A DNA stretch of 64,000 bases, taken from positions 82,172 through 146,171 of the forward strand of contig NW_005178858.1 of NCBI RefSeq assembly GCF_000350225.1, read 5' to 3'. A program made the position numbers and the translations under genes. Position 1 is the stretch's first letter. Every line of letters starts with the position of its first letter. Shown piece after piece: positions 40,960 to 51,250 of the stretch. This DNA is from Chondrus crispus. Lineage: Eukaryota > Rhodophyta > Florideophyceae > Gigartinales > Gigartinaceae. The notes below the pieces were generated by a model. The model saw only the letters and a program-made list of their open reading frames with translations. It was not told the origin of the DNA and did no database searches.

Positions 40960-43042
40960 AGGGGGGATCCTCAATAGTTCGCACTTGAACAGTTCGCTTG
41001 GTCAATAGTTCGCTCTTCCGACAATGTCACGCCTTCTCAGACGTGTACAAGTGTATAGACATAGACCGGTGCGGCCGTCGCTGTCCTTCCGAAACCTGTT
41101 GGCAGTCCTTCTCCCACTGCGACCGAGAGCGTGACCATTATCCCCTCTACATCTTCGACCCCCCGCAAGCGCCAACAAGGAGCGCAATGGCGTCAAAATC
41201 CGCACCCACGATCAAAAGCATACGCAAAAGATTGACACTTTCAGAAAATGCAGATATTATCCACCAGTTATCTGCTGGATCCACCGTGAGAGATACAGCC
41301 TCTCGATTCGCCTGTAATCCACGAACAATTCAAAAGATCCGAAAGAATTCTGCCAAACTTCTCGCTGTTGTGCAAGAGGGAACTCCCAACGCACAGTTCA
41401 AGGCACTTGAAGCGCCCAAATTTCCCGACATCGATGAGGCACTGTACGAATTTGTGCAAATTGCTCGTGGAGAAAAGCTACACCTCTCAGGCTCCGTCCT
41501 TCGCTGTCGCGCCATGCAAATTCGAGAAAGCCTTCGGAAAATGGACCATTCGCATGCAGAAATAAATCGCCTAGAATCTTTCTCCCCCTCTCCAGCGTAG
41601 GTGACATCTTTCACACGGAGGCATGCACTGAGTTCTGTGAGACTACAAGGCGAGGGCGGAAGCGTTTCAGTTAGGTATGTTTCGGCTGGGATATGTCGTC
41701 TTCGAGAACATCTAGCAGATTTTGACGAAGAATTCATCTTCAACATGGATGGGACTGGCTTGTTTTTAAGCTTTTCCCGAAGAAAACCTACGTTCTATCA
41801 TATGAGGACAGCGATAAACTCAGAGGGACCAAGCATATGAAGGCCAAAGCACGTGTGTCCCTCTATGTTTGTACAAATGCCACGGGTACATTGAAAGTGC
41901 CGATAAGCATTATTGGTACAGCCCGAAATCCCCGATGTTTCAGGAAAGGTCGCCCTGCCGTTCAGTACTTCAGCCAGAAGAACGCGTGGTCGGACTCCGT
42001 CACGTTTCGTAAATGGTTTTATTGTGTCTTTTTGCCCTTTATTCGCGGAAAAACGTCGCATAACGTGGCGCTCGTGATGGACAACTGCGGACCGCATGGA
42101 CCAGACCTCCTTGACGCGCGAGGGCAAGTTTAAAATTTACACTTCCACCGAACTGTACCTCTGTTTTCCAACCAATGGACATGGAGGTAATTGCAGCCTT
42201 GAAACTTAAATAAAAGTCACGATTACTGGAGCACATATCTGCCACAGTTGAACACCGGGATGCTCTTCGCGAAGGAGCCAAAACATGAAAGCAGGAAAGA
42301 AAGGGCTGGATGAGGGTCATGACTCGCACATGTTAGATGTCTGTGATTTAATTTTGGAAGCCTGGGAAGAACTTTCTGAGAGAACGATCGCCCGCTGTTG
42401 GATCAAGGCAGACATTCTGCCACGAGTTGCCAATAGCAAGCTGATCGGTATTCACGGAAAAGTGAAGAGGGAAAAAGCGTTTATTGAAGAAGAAGATATC
42501 TCGGCTATCGCGACAATGTTTTCAAATATAAGACTTTACAGTGGAGAAGATGTGGCATCCGGTGCGGATTTTATTGATGCAGGTGATCTGCGTAGATGGG
42601 TTACGATTGAAGACGAGGAGCGTGTACGAGAGACATTGGTCAATGGGTCAATGATTCGTTTGATGTGGTCGAGGAGTGTTTAAGGGGGAGCCCAATCACG
42701 CAGGGGAACGTTGAAATCCAGGAAGACTCTGCGGATGAAATGCCAATTGTTGCAGAGAAACTACTACCGCTTACTGATCTTGTGCAGTTGTTTGAGGGGG
42801 TGGAGTCTTTAGCGGAAAGGGTAGGTGTCGATACGGCCTGCGAAGGGCTTCGACGAGCAAAGCGAGCATTTTTCGAGGCCTACCGAGAGCAGACGAGGAA
42901 GAGAACACGTCAGACGCTCATTTCCGAGCATTTTGAGCAATAAAGTACATGTGGCAGCAATGCGATCTTAACAGTTCGTTCTGTCAATAGTTCGTATTTC
43001 TGGATCCTGGCACGGGGGCGAACTATTGAGCGGTACCTACTG
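40960..43042 (+). mobile_element. Second pogo/Tigger element, full length but dead
   Basis: About 2.08 kb. The left end starts CAGGGGGGATCCTCAATAGTTCGC; the right end read inward starts CAGTAGGTACCGCTCAATAGTTCGC. The shared CTCAATAGTTCGC and a second CAATAGTTCG inside each end form the TIR. TA flanks both ends (40958-40959, 43043-43044). The transposase is on the plus strand. This is a different subfamily from the copy at 452-2515. Confidence 0.88.
41187..42943 (+). pseudogene. Tigger/pogo transposase, frameshifted
   Basis: The ATG at 41187 starts a psq-type helix-turn-helix (RLTLSENADIIHQL...TVRDTASRF) followed by the CENP-B-like second DNA-binding region. An in-frame TAG (41598-41600) and a frameshift near 41820 precede the nuclease. 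The first Asp is in FIFNMDGTGLF, the second in ALVMDNCGPHG, and the third in a third frame (MDMEVIAALK, about 42175). The C-terminal helical tail (42665-42943) ends in QTLISEHFEQ. At least one stop and three frameshifts make it inactive. Confidence 0.85.
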
Positions 43043-43058
43043 TAGCACCGTCGCCCTC

Positions 43059-43120
43059 GTACTCGTATAGTAACGGAGGCTCCCCACTACATAGTTCTCA
43101 GACTTATATCACAATTACAG
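43059..43120 (+). repeat. Dispersed repeat, copy 2 (partner at 2515-2570)
   Basis: Shares GTACTC, TATAGTA, GGAGGCTCCCCA, AGTTCT and TTATAT in order with 2515-2570. It lies 15 bp outside the right end of the second Tigger element. Confidence 0.5.
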
Positions 43121-43186
43121 GTTCGTACTTAAATATTATGAACAATACTCCGCCAAATGCGCAGTAATTTTCCCGTAGATTTGTAA

Positions 43187-44611
43187 GAGCATCCCCACCG
43201 GTAGAATCAAATACCCAAACAACTAAAATTTGATGATTTGATGTCGATTGAAACCCCCACCGGTGCAACCAAATCATCAAATTTTTGGTGTCGATCTAAA
43301 AATCGAAATCAAATATCAGGAATTTGGTTCGGGTAGTCTCTGTTTGATTACTCTTGACAATCCAGTTGTGCACGTTCTATTGGTCGACCGAAACGGCTTC
43401 CCACCAAAAAGTGCATCGATGCGGTATTTGTCTCGAGATTACCAGTGTCTCCCGCCGATCCAGAATGCTCACTACGGCGTGCATGCTCTTCCCCCTTCCA
43501 TCCCTCCAGAACGTCGACGGCCCCGCCATCCCTGAGCGCGTCCTTCCCCGCCCGACTCTTACACAACAACAACACTTCGTCGACCAACCAGGCGCGAATC
43601 TCCGCCATCTCCTCCCGTCCCACCTCCTTTGACCTCCCCAAGCACATTGCGACCGCCGCTGTACCCCCACCAACACATCATGGCACTCGTCCGCCATCGC
43701 GCAGTTCCGCGCCCAGCTCGCCCCCGCCAGCCTCTTCTCTGCCTCCCCCGCCTCCAGCAATCTTAGCAACCTCGTCAACAGCTGTCTCTCCGCCTGCCTT
43801 CCCTCGACCAACAGGACGTCCCTCCCCTCCTGGCTCGCGCACGCATTCGACAGCCGCAGCACATTCGGAATACTCGGTACCCTCTCCACGAGCACGAGTA
43901 GCGTGCCCCTCTCCCGAAACCCGTCCGCACCCTCCGCTTCGTCCACGCCCGGCGCGAAGCGCGTCAGGTTGGACAGCAGCGCCGCGTGCAGCGCGACGAC
44001 GTCCGCGTCCAGGACCACCTGCGCTGCGAGCCGCACCGCGTCCGCGTACGTCAGGGCCGCCGCCTCCTCGTCCTCCGACAGGTTCACAAGCGCAGACAGT
44101 GCTAGCGCAGTGCGATTCGCTGCTCAGCAGCAGCAGCAGCCGCAGGAGAACGTCGCTCGCGGCTGTCGAGCCAATCATCCGCCGCAGCACCGCTGCCGCC
44201 GGCGCGTATGTCCTCTCCGGGATCGCGCTGCTCGCGGTCGCGTGGGGAGCGCGTGCTGTCCGTGAGCAGGGAGGACAGCGCCGGCAGTCTGTCTTTGTCC
44301 ACGGTGGAGGTGAGAGGGAAGGAGTGCAGACAGAGTGGCGAGGGAGAAGGTCGCGGGATGGGTTTCGAGTGAGCGTGCGACTACGACTGAGGGTGCGACA
44401 CGAGGGTGAGTACGAGTGTGAGTACAAGGATGCGATGGTGAGTACGAGGGGAATGTACTTCATTTGGTTCTCACCGGTGGGGCAGTTCTTTCCGAAGCAT
44501 CAAACAGCCAAATAACGAAACAACCAAATTCTAGGGAGCCAATCAAATTACAGAAAAAGTGTGCCAAGTGTTGTTATTTGATGATTTGATTGCGTACCGG
44601 TGGGGATGCTC
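43187..44611. mobile_element. Harbinger-type non-autonomous element carrying host DNA
   Basis: The 17-bp perfect terminal inverted repeat is GAGCATCCCCACCGGTA at 43187 and its complement ending at 44611. The 3-bp flank TAA occurs on both sides (43184-43186 and 44612-44614), the target size and sequence typical of PIF/Harbinger. Subterminal TGATTTGAT-type motifs recur at both ends, and a second CCCCACCGGT copy lies at 43248. The interior is GC-rich and unlike the AT-rich ends; it contains part of a host gene (next entry). No transposase is encoded. Confidence 0.85.
43600..44330 (-). pseudogene. Captured fragment of an HGH1-like gene
   Basis: Minus-strand pieces in three frames give a succession of short Leu-rich helices resembling HGH1, an ARM-repeat chaperone cofactor for eEF2 folding. 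They read LPALSSLLTD, then VLRRMIGSTAASDVLLRLL, then LSALVNLSEDEEAAAL, HAALLSNLTRF, VLRLSNACASQEGRDVLL and a WARNCAMADECHDVLVG segment. The last parts match the family pattern of a second armadillo block followed by an RNC...H motif. The pieces are frameshifted and lack both protein ends, so this is a captured, decaying copy. The intact donor gene is not in this window. The family assignment is from memory of the motif pattern. Confidence 0.55.
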
Positions 44612-44783
44612 TAACGAGATTTTGTCTCAGAACTGTGCATCGTAATCTCTCCATTGCAAATGCCACATGTTAGTAAAGAGCTTGGCCCACAGTCTAGCAC
44701 TTTGTCGGCTAGTCTTCGACAATTATTGCGTGTTGATGCGGGACGCACGTATTGCACTGCCGTCTTGCTACATGTTATGCTTT

Positions 44784-47156
44784 TCATTCTCTCAAGAAGG
44801 TTGGCATTTCATCGAGCTCCGCAGATACACGCTGTAACCAGATCGGTCCGGTATGGATAGTAGGATCACAGTACCCAGACTTGTTCAAGTCTACTCTCTT
44901 CCATCGACCGCTTGGCAAAAAGACATTTCGTGCTCTTTGCCCTTGTTCAACGACTGGTGCAACAACGACATTCCTGCCGATCATGAATTGATCACCAATA
45001 TCCGCGACACCTTCCACATCCGGGTCTTCCCAAAACATTGGACGTGCGATCGGCAAGTATTTCACTGCCGCTTCCTCCACGCATTTCTCTATGTGCCCCC
45101 AAAAAAATCTATCTCGCCACTCCAGCGCTTTCTGTGACAGTCGCTCGCACTCTTCTCCCATCGACCAGGGTGGGATGCTGAATTGCATCGCAGGCATTGC
45201 TGCACTTGCTTGTGCCCATCTGACTAGCAACTCGGCATTAGGGACGTCTTCCCCATACGCGTTGCCAGCGATGTAATCCGGAATACAAAATGGATAGCCG
45301 AGCAGACCTGCAGTCAGTAACCCCGATACCACGCTGGCCAATCCGTTCTCCAGCCCCCACGTCGAAAATTTGTCCAACAGGCGGAACATGGGTACTGCAT
45401 TCTGACATCCACGGACCCCCGAGCGGACCTCTGAGACTTCAAACTTAGAGGCAATCCGATGCATCCACGCACGTGTATACTCCGTGGGGCTGATCATCGA
45501 TCGTTCTAGGAGGGATTTACGCGGAAGAAAGCTTGGTTCTCCTGCGTCAAACTTAAAGCCGTCCAGTCCATACTCGCTGCATAGCCGCTGGAGCCCGGAG
45601 ACAAACCAGTCACAGGCTTCCTGATTGGTAACATCCAAAGCGGCGACGGTTGTCGGCTGCCACCACGCAAACTCTCCAAGCTCTCCGCTGTCGCTGTGAA
45701 CAAAGTATCTTCTAGTTTCGGGGTTAGATATGGCCTCTGAATTAGTGTTTGCAAATGGTACAACCCATACAGTGACAATAAATCCCAAGTCATGGAGCTC
45801 GCGAACCATGGCTGCTGGGTCTGGGAACTTCTCTTTATCAAATTCGAGATCCCCATACTTGACGCTCCAGCGGTCGTCGATGCCCATGACTGATCGCGGG
45901 AGTGCCCTGTCGACAATATCATGAGCAAAATCGAGAACGTCTCTCTGGGTAACGGCATCTTTGTACCTCGCCCACGTACTCCAGATGGGGTACTTCATCA
46001 TTTGGAGCGGCGGGATTTTCTTCGGCAGATGACTCATCTCATGCTTGATTTGGCTGAGCACAGATTCACTCGCGGTTCGTACATTCTTTGATCCGCCGAT
46101 GCAAAACTTCAACTGAGGTTCATGTCGAGCATTGCTGGTGTCATCGACTCTAAGCCAAGGATGCACGACATGAGGCCAGTCATAGGCAGCTCTGCTCTGA
46201 AACCTTACGATGTCATCGCCCTTGTCATCCGAAGTTTGCTCCCTGGGAAGGATGTCACGTACGAAATTGGCGACACCGGTTCCCCACTCCATAGGGCTTG
46301 AAAAATGGGCGGGTGTCCTGCTGCCGTCAGTGGGGGATGCGTTGAGGGCGGCGTGGAGACAGCGGGAGGTATCATCGACTACGATCATAGCTCCGCTTGT
46401 CGAAACGAGAGTAGGGTCGAGGATGGTGCATAGGCCATTCGGTCCATTGTCGAACGGGTAAAATGGACCGAGCTCAAGAATGCCGTCTTGCAAAGGCCAG
46501 TGCTGATGCATCATGAGACCGAGGCCAAACCACGACGCTTCACCAAGGTTGAACGCGGCCTCCACTACGGAAGAGGAGGCACCTCCCGATATGGAGATAT
46601 GAAAACTGGACGGGCCGGCCTGCTCGAGAAGAAGTTGGGCATTAGAGTCGGTGAATACGATGAAATGAGAGGTGATACCAGAAGGAGGAGAGACGGAAGT
46701 GAGCGTGAAGCGGGTATCTGGTAAGGGAGGGAGGCCGGAGATATGTCCGGCGAGAACGGTCCGATTCCCGACGGATAGTGTGAGTAGCGGGGTAGGGCTA
46801 GCAAGAGCAAGAGTGAGTTCGGCGGTAGAGTCGATGCTGGGGAGGGTGAGTATGCCGGGCTTGGAGTCGGAAGCGCCCACGTCCGGAGTACTGGCATGAG
46901 ACATGGAAGTGAGGGAGAGTCGCGATGGCGTGTGGTTTGTAAAAAGAGCGGGAACGGCGATGGGGGAGGCCGGAGGGCGATCAGGACTAGTGCGGCGGTG
47001 CAATCGGATGCAATAAGGGCGTGTAAATGCGACGGGTGATGGTGCGGGGCTTTGTTGAGGAATGCTGGTGGAGGAGGTAAGCGGAAGAAGTAATACTGGT
47101 TGATGGCGGTAGCGGAGGAACGGAGAGGCTGCGTAGGCACAGTGAGGATGGGGCAT
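44784..47156 (-). CDS. Glycoside hydrolase family 31 (MYORG-like alpha-glycosidase)
   Basis: A single open frame of 790 codons. The N-terminal about 85 residues are Pro/Ser-rich and may be a targeting extension; a second possible start is the ATG at 46904. A beta-sandwich region follows, then the (beta/alpha)8 barrel from about residue 385. MKYPIWSTWARYK and IDDRWSVKYGDLEFD are the substrate-pocket entry. The nucleophile is Asp537 in GFKFDAGE. Asp595 in LLDKFSTWG is the likely acid/base by comparison with MYORG, and GYPFCIPDYIAGN is at about 620-632. The C-terminal beta domain ends at 790. GH31 enzymes of this branch cleave alpha-linked glucosides or galactosides; the true substrate cannot be told. 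No intron or lesion is seen, and the gene lies alone at the edge of the transposon-rich half. Confidence 0.9.
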   Translation of the reverse strand: MPHPHCAYAASPFLRYRHQPVLLLPLTSSTSIPQQSPAPSPVAFTRPYCIRLHRRTSPDRPPASPIAVPALFTNHTPSRLSLTSMSHASTPDVGASDSKPGILTLPSIDSTAELTLALASPTPLLTLSVGNRTVLAGHISGLPPLPDTRFTLTSVSPPSGITSHFIVFTDSNAQLLLEQAGPSSFHISISGGASSSVVEAAFNLGEASWFGLGLMMHQHWPLQDGILELGPFYPFDNGPNGLCTILDPTLVSTSGAMIVVDDTSRCLHAALNASPTDGSRTPAHFSSPMEWGTGVANFVRDILPREQTSDDKGDDIVRFQSRAAYDWPHVVHPWLRVDDTSNARHEPQLKFCIGGSKNVRTASESVLSQIKHEMSHLPKKIPPLQMMKYPIWSTWARYKDAVTQRDVLDFAHDIVDRALPRSVMGIDDRWSVKYGDLEFDKEKFPDPAAMVRELHDLGFIVTVWVVPFANTNSEAISNPETRRYFVHSDSGELGEFAWWQPTTVAALDVTNQEACDWFVSGLQRLCSEYGLDGFKFDAGEPSFLPRKSLLERSMISPTEYTRAWMHRIASKFEVSEVRSGVRGCQNAVPMFRLLDKFSTWGLENGLASVVSGLLTAGLLGYPFCIPDYIAGNAYGEDVPNAELLVRWAQASAAMPAMQFSIPPWSMGEECERLSQKALEWRDRFFWGHIEKCVEEAAVKYLPIARPMFWEDPDVEGVADIGDQFMIGRNVVVAPVVEQGQRARNVFLPSGRWKRVDLNKSGYCDPTIHTGPIWLQRVSAELDEMPTFLRE

Positions 47157-47481
47157 GGACGCGAAGAGCTACGTCTGGTAGCACAAGGCTTGTCCTGAGG
47201 TGAGCACTTTCCGATGGTGAGAGGCGAACCGGTACAGTATGGGGTATGGGGTGGTGACACGTGTGGAATCTAAGCAGGAACGAGGTGCGGGCTCAGCGGA
47301 GTCGGGATTCGTCTGTTTTCGGTGCAACGTGACGTGGCAAGCAAGCACTGTGTGGAATCTCATGCCACGTGGAGGCTGTGATACTCGCAGTATCCTTTGG
47401 TCCAGTACTGTGCAGTAGGCGGTACAAGGCGACGGATTCATGTTCAAAAATGCATTGAAACAGTGAACTCGTGTTTGTCGC

Positions 47482-47517
47482 AAAATACGCAAAATACGCA
47501 AAATACGCAAAATACGC
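47482..47517. repeat. 9-bp tandem repeat x4
   Basis: Four perfect copies of AAAATACGC. They lie upstream (about 330 bp) of the GH31 start on its minus strand, but no role can be inferred. Confidence 0.9.
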
Positions 47518-47861
47518 TCCACTGCATATATAATATATGACTCTGCCCTCACACAGCCCACAACCAACGCCTAGGCGTCGGGTTTGTTTGTAGATACCGC
47601 ACGTGTGATAGTCCAGTTTCATCTGCTGGACTGCAAGTCTAACCAGCAGCGAGCAGATGCAGATACTATTTCAAAGAAAGCAAAGAGCAACGAGTAACAA
47701 ACTGAACGAGTTTATTCTCCGCCGGCAATGGGGGAGAGGCTCTATCGCCAGATCGGAAGTTCGAAACCTTACAGCCTTCGCTTCAAGCGAGCCCACCTCT
47801 CGTGCGCGTTGTACCCCCTTGATATTTAGATCCTTTTCGAGGGGTATTGTCTGCCTGCAGA

Positions 47862-48050
47862 CTTGAGTCTGTAGTGAAGATGCAAAGTATGAGTGATGGC
47901 GTCCTGCGAGCGGTCTTTCTGAGCAGTAATGCGCAAGGGAGTGGCTGCAAAAAAGCCGTAAATCTCATTATCTTACAGTGCCTGGTTCGATATAGTGCCG
48001 TTTTCGGCCCACTGACACAGGGTAGCACTATATCGCGACCTCCCCCCCTG
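47862..48050 (+). mobile_element. Truncated end of a Tigger-like element
   Basis: It is nearly the same sequence as the left about 190 bp of the element at 61018-61529, inverted: it shares CTTGAG...GTAGTGAAGATGCAAAGTATGAG through GATATAGTGCCGTTTTCGGC and the end CCCCCCCTG, followed by TA (48051-48052). The inner end breaks off at 47862. The encoded remnant is the extreme C-terminus of a transposase. Confidence 0.75.
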
Positions 48051-48052
48051 TA

Positions 48053-49709
48053 TGAGTTTTTGCCCAAAAAGGGAGGGATTCTGTTGTGACTTCCCCCCAA
48101 TCATTTTAGGGTTTACGCATAAGGATTTCTGTAACGGATAAGATATGACTAAAATTTCACAATAGAACTCGCAGATAGCTAGGTGGGTTGGTCATGACTA
48201 AAACAAGAGCCCTTATGCTAAGGATAAAGTGAGCAACTGCATAGGATTATTAGCGTCTCTAGCAATCACCCGCCAAACGATGGGAAGAGGACGTCAGCGC
48301 GACCATTCTGTTACCATTGCAACAGAAAGGTGACGATGGTTCCCGCCAATTCTGTACCACTACAGTATTAACATGTGTGTTAGATGCTTTCTCGGGAGTG
48401 GCTTCTGCTGCAGAAGCAGGCATGCCAATAAAAGCTCATCGACATGCAGTGCTGTACCCTTGGTACCGTACAGTGCCACGGGCGTCTATATGAAAGGGAT
48501 CTGGATGTCTTTTTGGTGCGAATGGAGCATTTTTCCGAAATTATGCTGTAAAACTCGAGAATCGTTCAAGGTAAGGGGCACACCGTCGGTACTTTTTGAT
48601 TAGTCGACAGCAATGAAATTTGAGTGCAACGTACCGGATGCCATTACACATGCGTTGGTTGGTAGCTGCTCCGAGGCTAGCGGCATTGTTTACCAGGTGG
48701 AAGCGGATACTGTAAGATGTTAGAAACATCTATGGAATCCGTAGTATGGATGACGTAGAGAGCGTATGGACCTTAGGGTTATAGGGCTGAATATAAAGAA
48801 GACGAGAGGGTTCTTATGCGGCGGGAGATGGAGAAGCATGTGCTCTTCTGTGCGTCCTGGAGCAGTTCCCTCACTTCACCAACATTCCTATACCGAAGCA
48901 GCATTGTAATTGGACGCTACGGCATGTATTGGCCACTTATCCTATCTAAAGCGTCTATTTGAACACAGAGCATCGCGTATGCATTCAGACAAGTTTAGTT
49001 CCGCTGCGCCGGCATTGATGAGAGAATTTTTAGACAAACGTATACACAATGCTGTAGAGGGACATGTTGAGAACTATGTACTGTACTGTAGGGGCCGCCG
49101 TTAAGATAGGTGACCTCCTATTCTATGCGAGAAGAAATAAGTTTTGCGCTAGGCAACCCTCCAAATAGTGTGTTTCCTATTTCACTGGCAGGTAGGCGGT
49201 GTTAAGTGTGTGGTCACCGCAACATCCTGGCCATGAAAAGCTCACATCTAAATCAATTTTGAAGGGCAGCATATTTCGGCATCAAAAGAAGGCACTCATG
49301 GCTGTCCCCCCACTTTGGAAGTAACTAGTCACGTGCACATACAGTCGTGTAAACTTTCTTGTAACAAGCATGCAATTCCATGATTTTCAAGGGTAGTAAC
49401 CCCTTGCAATTAGAGAACAGTGTTCGAAACGATATCAGTTCTCTTCTGAGCAAGTTGTTTCGGTGTTGATCAGCAGAGAAGCGTCACTTGATACGGGCAG
49501 TGGCGACCGGTGCATTAGCATGACACACAGTCAAGACAACGAAACGTGTCTGCCATTTCCACTGGGCTTCCTGAATGCACCCGCTCTCGTGAAGTTGAAT
49601 CCTTCGCTGGGTATGGGAGCGACATTTGTACGTAGATGAACGGCTACAACCATCCCTACGAAGGAAAGATGGCGAACGGAGCCGGTAGCAGAGTCCATGC
49701 TTTTGTAAC
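48053..49709. other. Intergenic, no gene recognised
   Basis: No domain-bearing ORF on either strand. A short frame at 48910-49104 has no recognisable motif and is not called. Confidence 0.4.
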
Positions 49710-50441
49710 TCAATGGTGCTTCCCCTGTGAGAACCTAAACGGCGGGACGAGCTTGTACGCTTCAACGACAACGATATCAAACTCATCCGCCGATGCCAAA
49801 CAGGGGCTCTTAAAGGTAGCGCAGGGACCCGAGCTTCCTCTCTCGAACATGGAATCCAAGAAGAGGGCGAACTTGCCGCCGCCGCCAATGGCCAGAGACT
49901 TCGAGGAGCTCAGCTGGAAGAAAGAGTTGGCCCTGGACCACTTGTGCACCTTGACGGATGGGGAGAGCGTGAACACAAAGCCCTCGCCGTTGCCATAGTA
50001 TTGCTTGGACGACTTCCACGGGGTGGTTGTGTAGCAGCCAAAGACGGCCTTGCGGCTGTCCCGGACGAGCAGGACGATAGGGTCCGGGCCGGCGCACTTT
50101 GCGAAGAAGGTCTGCAGACTGACGCCGTCGCGCATGGTGGAGTACACGGCCTGCCAGTCGCACGAGCTGTAGCGGACGGGGAAGTGGGCGTGCAGCGGGG
50201 AGACAAACTGCGGGCTGGGAACGATTGCAGAGGAGGAGGAGATGCGAGGGATGTAGGACGTGTGCGTTCGTCGGCGCCGCAGGCGGCGCGATGGCGGCGC
50301 AGAGGTTGTTGGGGAGGAAATGGAGCGGTGGAGCGGCGTTGAGTTTAGCGGCGAGGTGGAGGTTGGCATGACGGTGGCGGTGTTCATTTCGGGGGAGATT
50401 GACCAGCGGCGACGGATGCGGTTGAGGCGTAGCTGGAACAT
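49710..50441 (-). CDS. TLDc domain protein
   Basis: The 243-residue frame starts at ATG 50441. The first about 75 residues are Ser/Thr/Arg-rich and low in order. Residues about 78-230 are a complete TLDc domain: WQAVYSTMRDGVSLQTFF, then PIVLLVRDSRKAVFGCYTTTPW, YYGNGEGFVFTL, the hallmark glycine run AIGGGGKFALFLD (Gly186-189), GPCATFKSPCLA and FDIVVVEAYKL. TLDc proteins (OXR1/NCOA7 type) are linked to oxidative-stress resistance and in animals and yeast bind the V-ATPase. The protein is short, with little besides the domain, as in plant and algal members. No intron or lesion. Confidence 0.9.
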   Translation of the reverse strand: MFQLRLNRIRRRWSISPEMNTATVMPTSTSPLNSTPLHRSISSPTTSAPPSRRLRRRRTHTSYIPRISSSSAIVPSPQFVSPLHAHFPVRYSSCDWQAVYSTMRDGVSLQTFFAKCAGPDPIVLLVRDSRKAVFGCYTTTPWKSSKQYYGNGEGFVFTLSPSVKVHKWSRANSFFQLSSSKSLAIGGGGKFALFLDSMFERGSSGPCATFKSPCLASADEFDIVVVEAYKLVPPFRFSQGKHH

Positions 50442-51138
50442 GTGGGAAGGAGGGGCGGGGGTGCGGGTTTATGAAGGAGTTGGTTTGCTGGTAGGTGGCA
50501 GGGTCGAGGGAGTGCGGTTCCGGTGCCGGATGGCCGGAAGAAGAGCATTCGGTACTGCGAATTCAAGAAAAAACACAAGAAAATCGAGAGGTGCCAACCG
50601 ATACGATGTAATTGGGTTGGATGTGTCGGGGATTAAAGTGAATTTTAGTTGCTTTTGATGGTGCGATGGCATTCTGGGACTAAGGCGGTATCATAACTGG
50701 AGTGCGTTTGCACTTGAGCTTTGCAAGGCAGAAAAGGACGACGCCATCCATTCAAAAGATCTCAACATGCCCTGGTGTACAGCGCATAGCACAGAAGTAA
50801 TGTAGAAAACGTTGTTTTCTACACTACTACCGAATGCCCCTCGGTCCCTGCTGCGCCGGTTCCTTCGTACTTGGGGATTGGTCGCAGCTCCTAGTCCTGT
50901 TCCAGCAGGCATGAGTTTGCCAGCCCACAGCGTCCTCACTCGCTAACGTCCACCTTCTCGTCCATCCTCCAAGCCCTCCCCCCGGTATGCTACCAGACAG
51001 AAGCCACGGCGAATGATATCACGGCTCGCAGTCCATACCACTGTGGCATTGTCAACTGCGCCGCCTTCTGCCAGCTGGAGCCGCTAATGCCCGGACCTAG
51101 ACAACTTGGGCGTCCGCAACCGCACCGTTCCCGCGTAT
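50442..51138. other. Intergenic, no gene recognised
   Basis: Upstream region of the TLDc gene. No other gene or clear promoter motif seen. Confidence 0.4.
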
Positions 51139-51250
51139 CCCATCTGACTCTCCCATCTGACTCTCCCATCTGACTCTCCCATCTGAGTCGCCTATCTGAG
51201 TCGCCCATCTGACTAGCCCATCTGACCAGCCCATCTGACTAGCCCATCCC
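51139..51250. repeat. 13-bp minisatellite, 8 units
   Basis: Eight consecutive units of the form CCCATCTGACTCT, later drifting to CCCATCTGAGTCG and CCCATCTGACTAG, then a partial unit. Not a multiple of three, and the short minus frame through it is not a gene. Confidence 0.92.

Noticed and set aside
43445..44515. 356-codon Pro/Ser/Arg-rich plus-strand frame in the Harbinger-type element
   Set aside because: Shadow of the captured HGH1-like minus-strand fragment; composition only.
47735..47775. GTTCGAAACC reminiscent of a tRNA T-loop
   Set aside because: No matching T-stem, acceptor or anticodon arm could be folded.
50990..51208. 72-codon minus-strand frame
   Set aside because: Mostly minisatellite translation.
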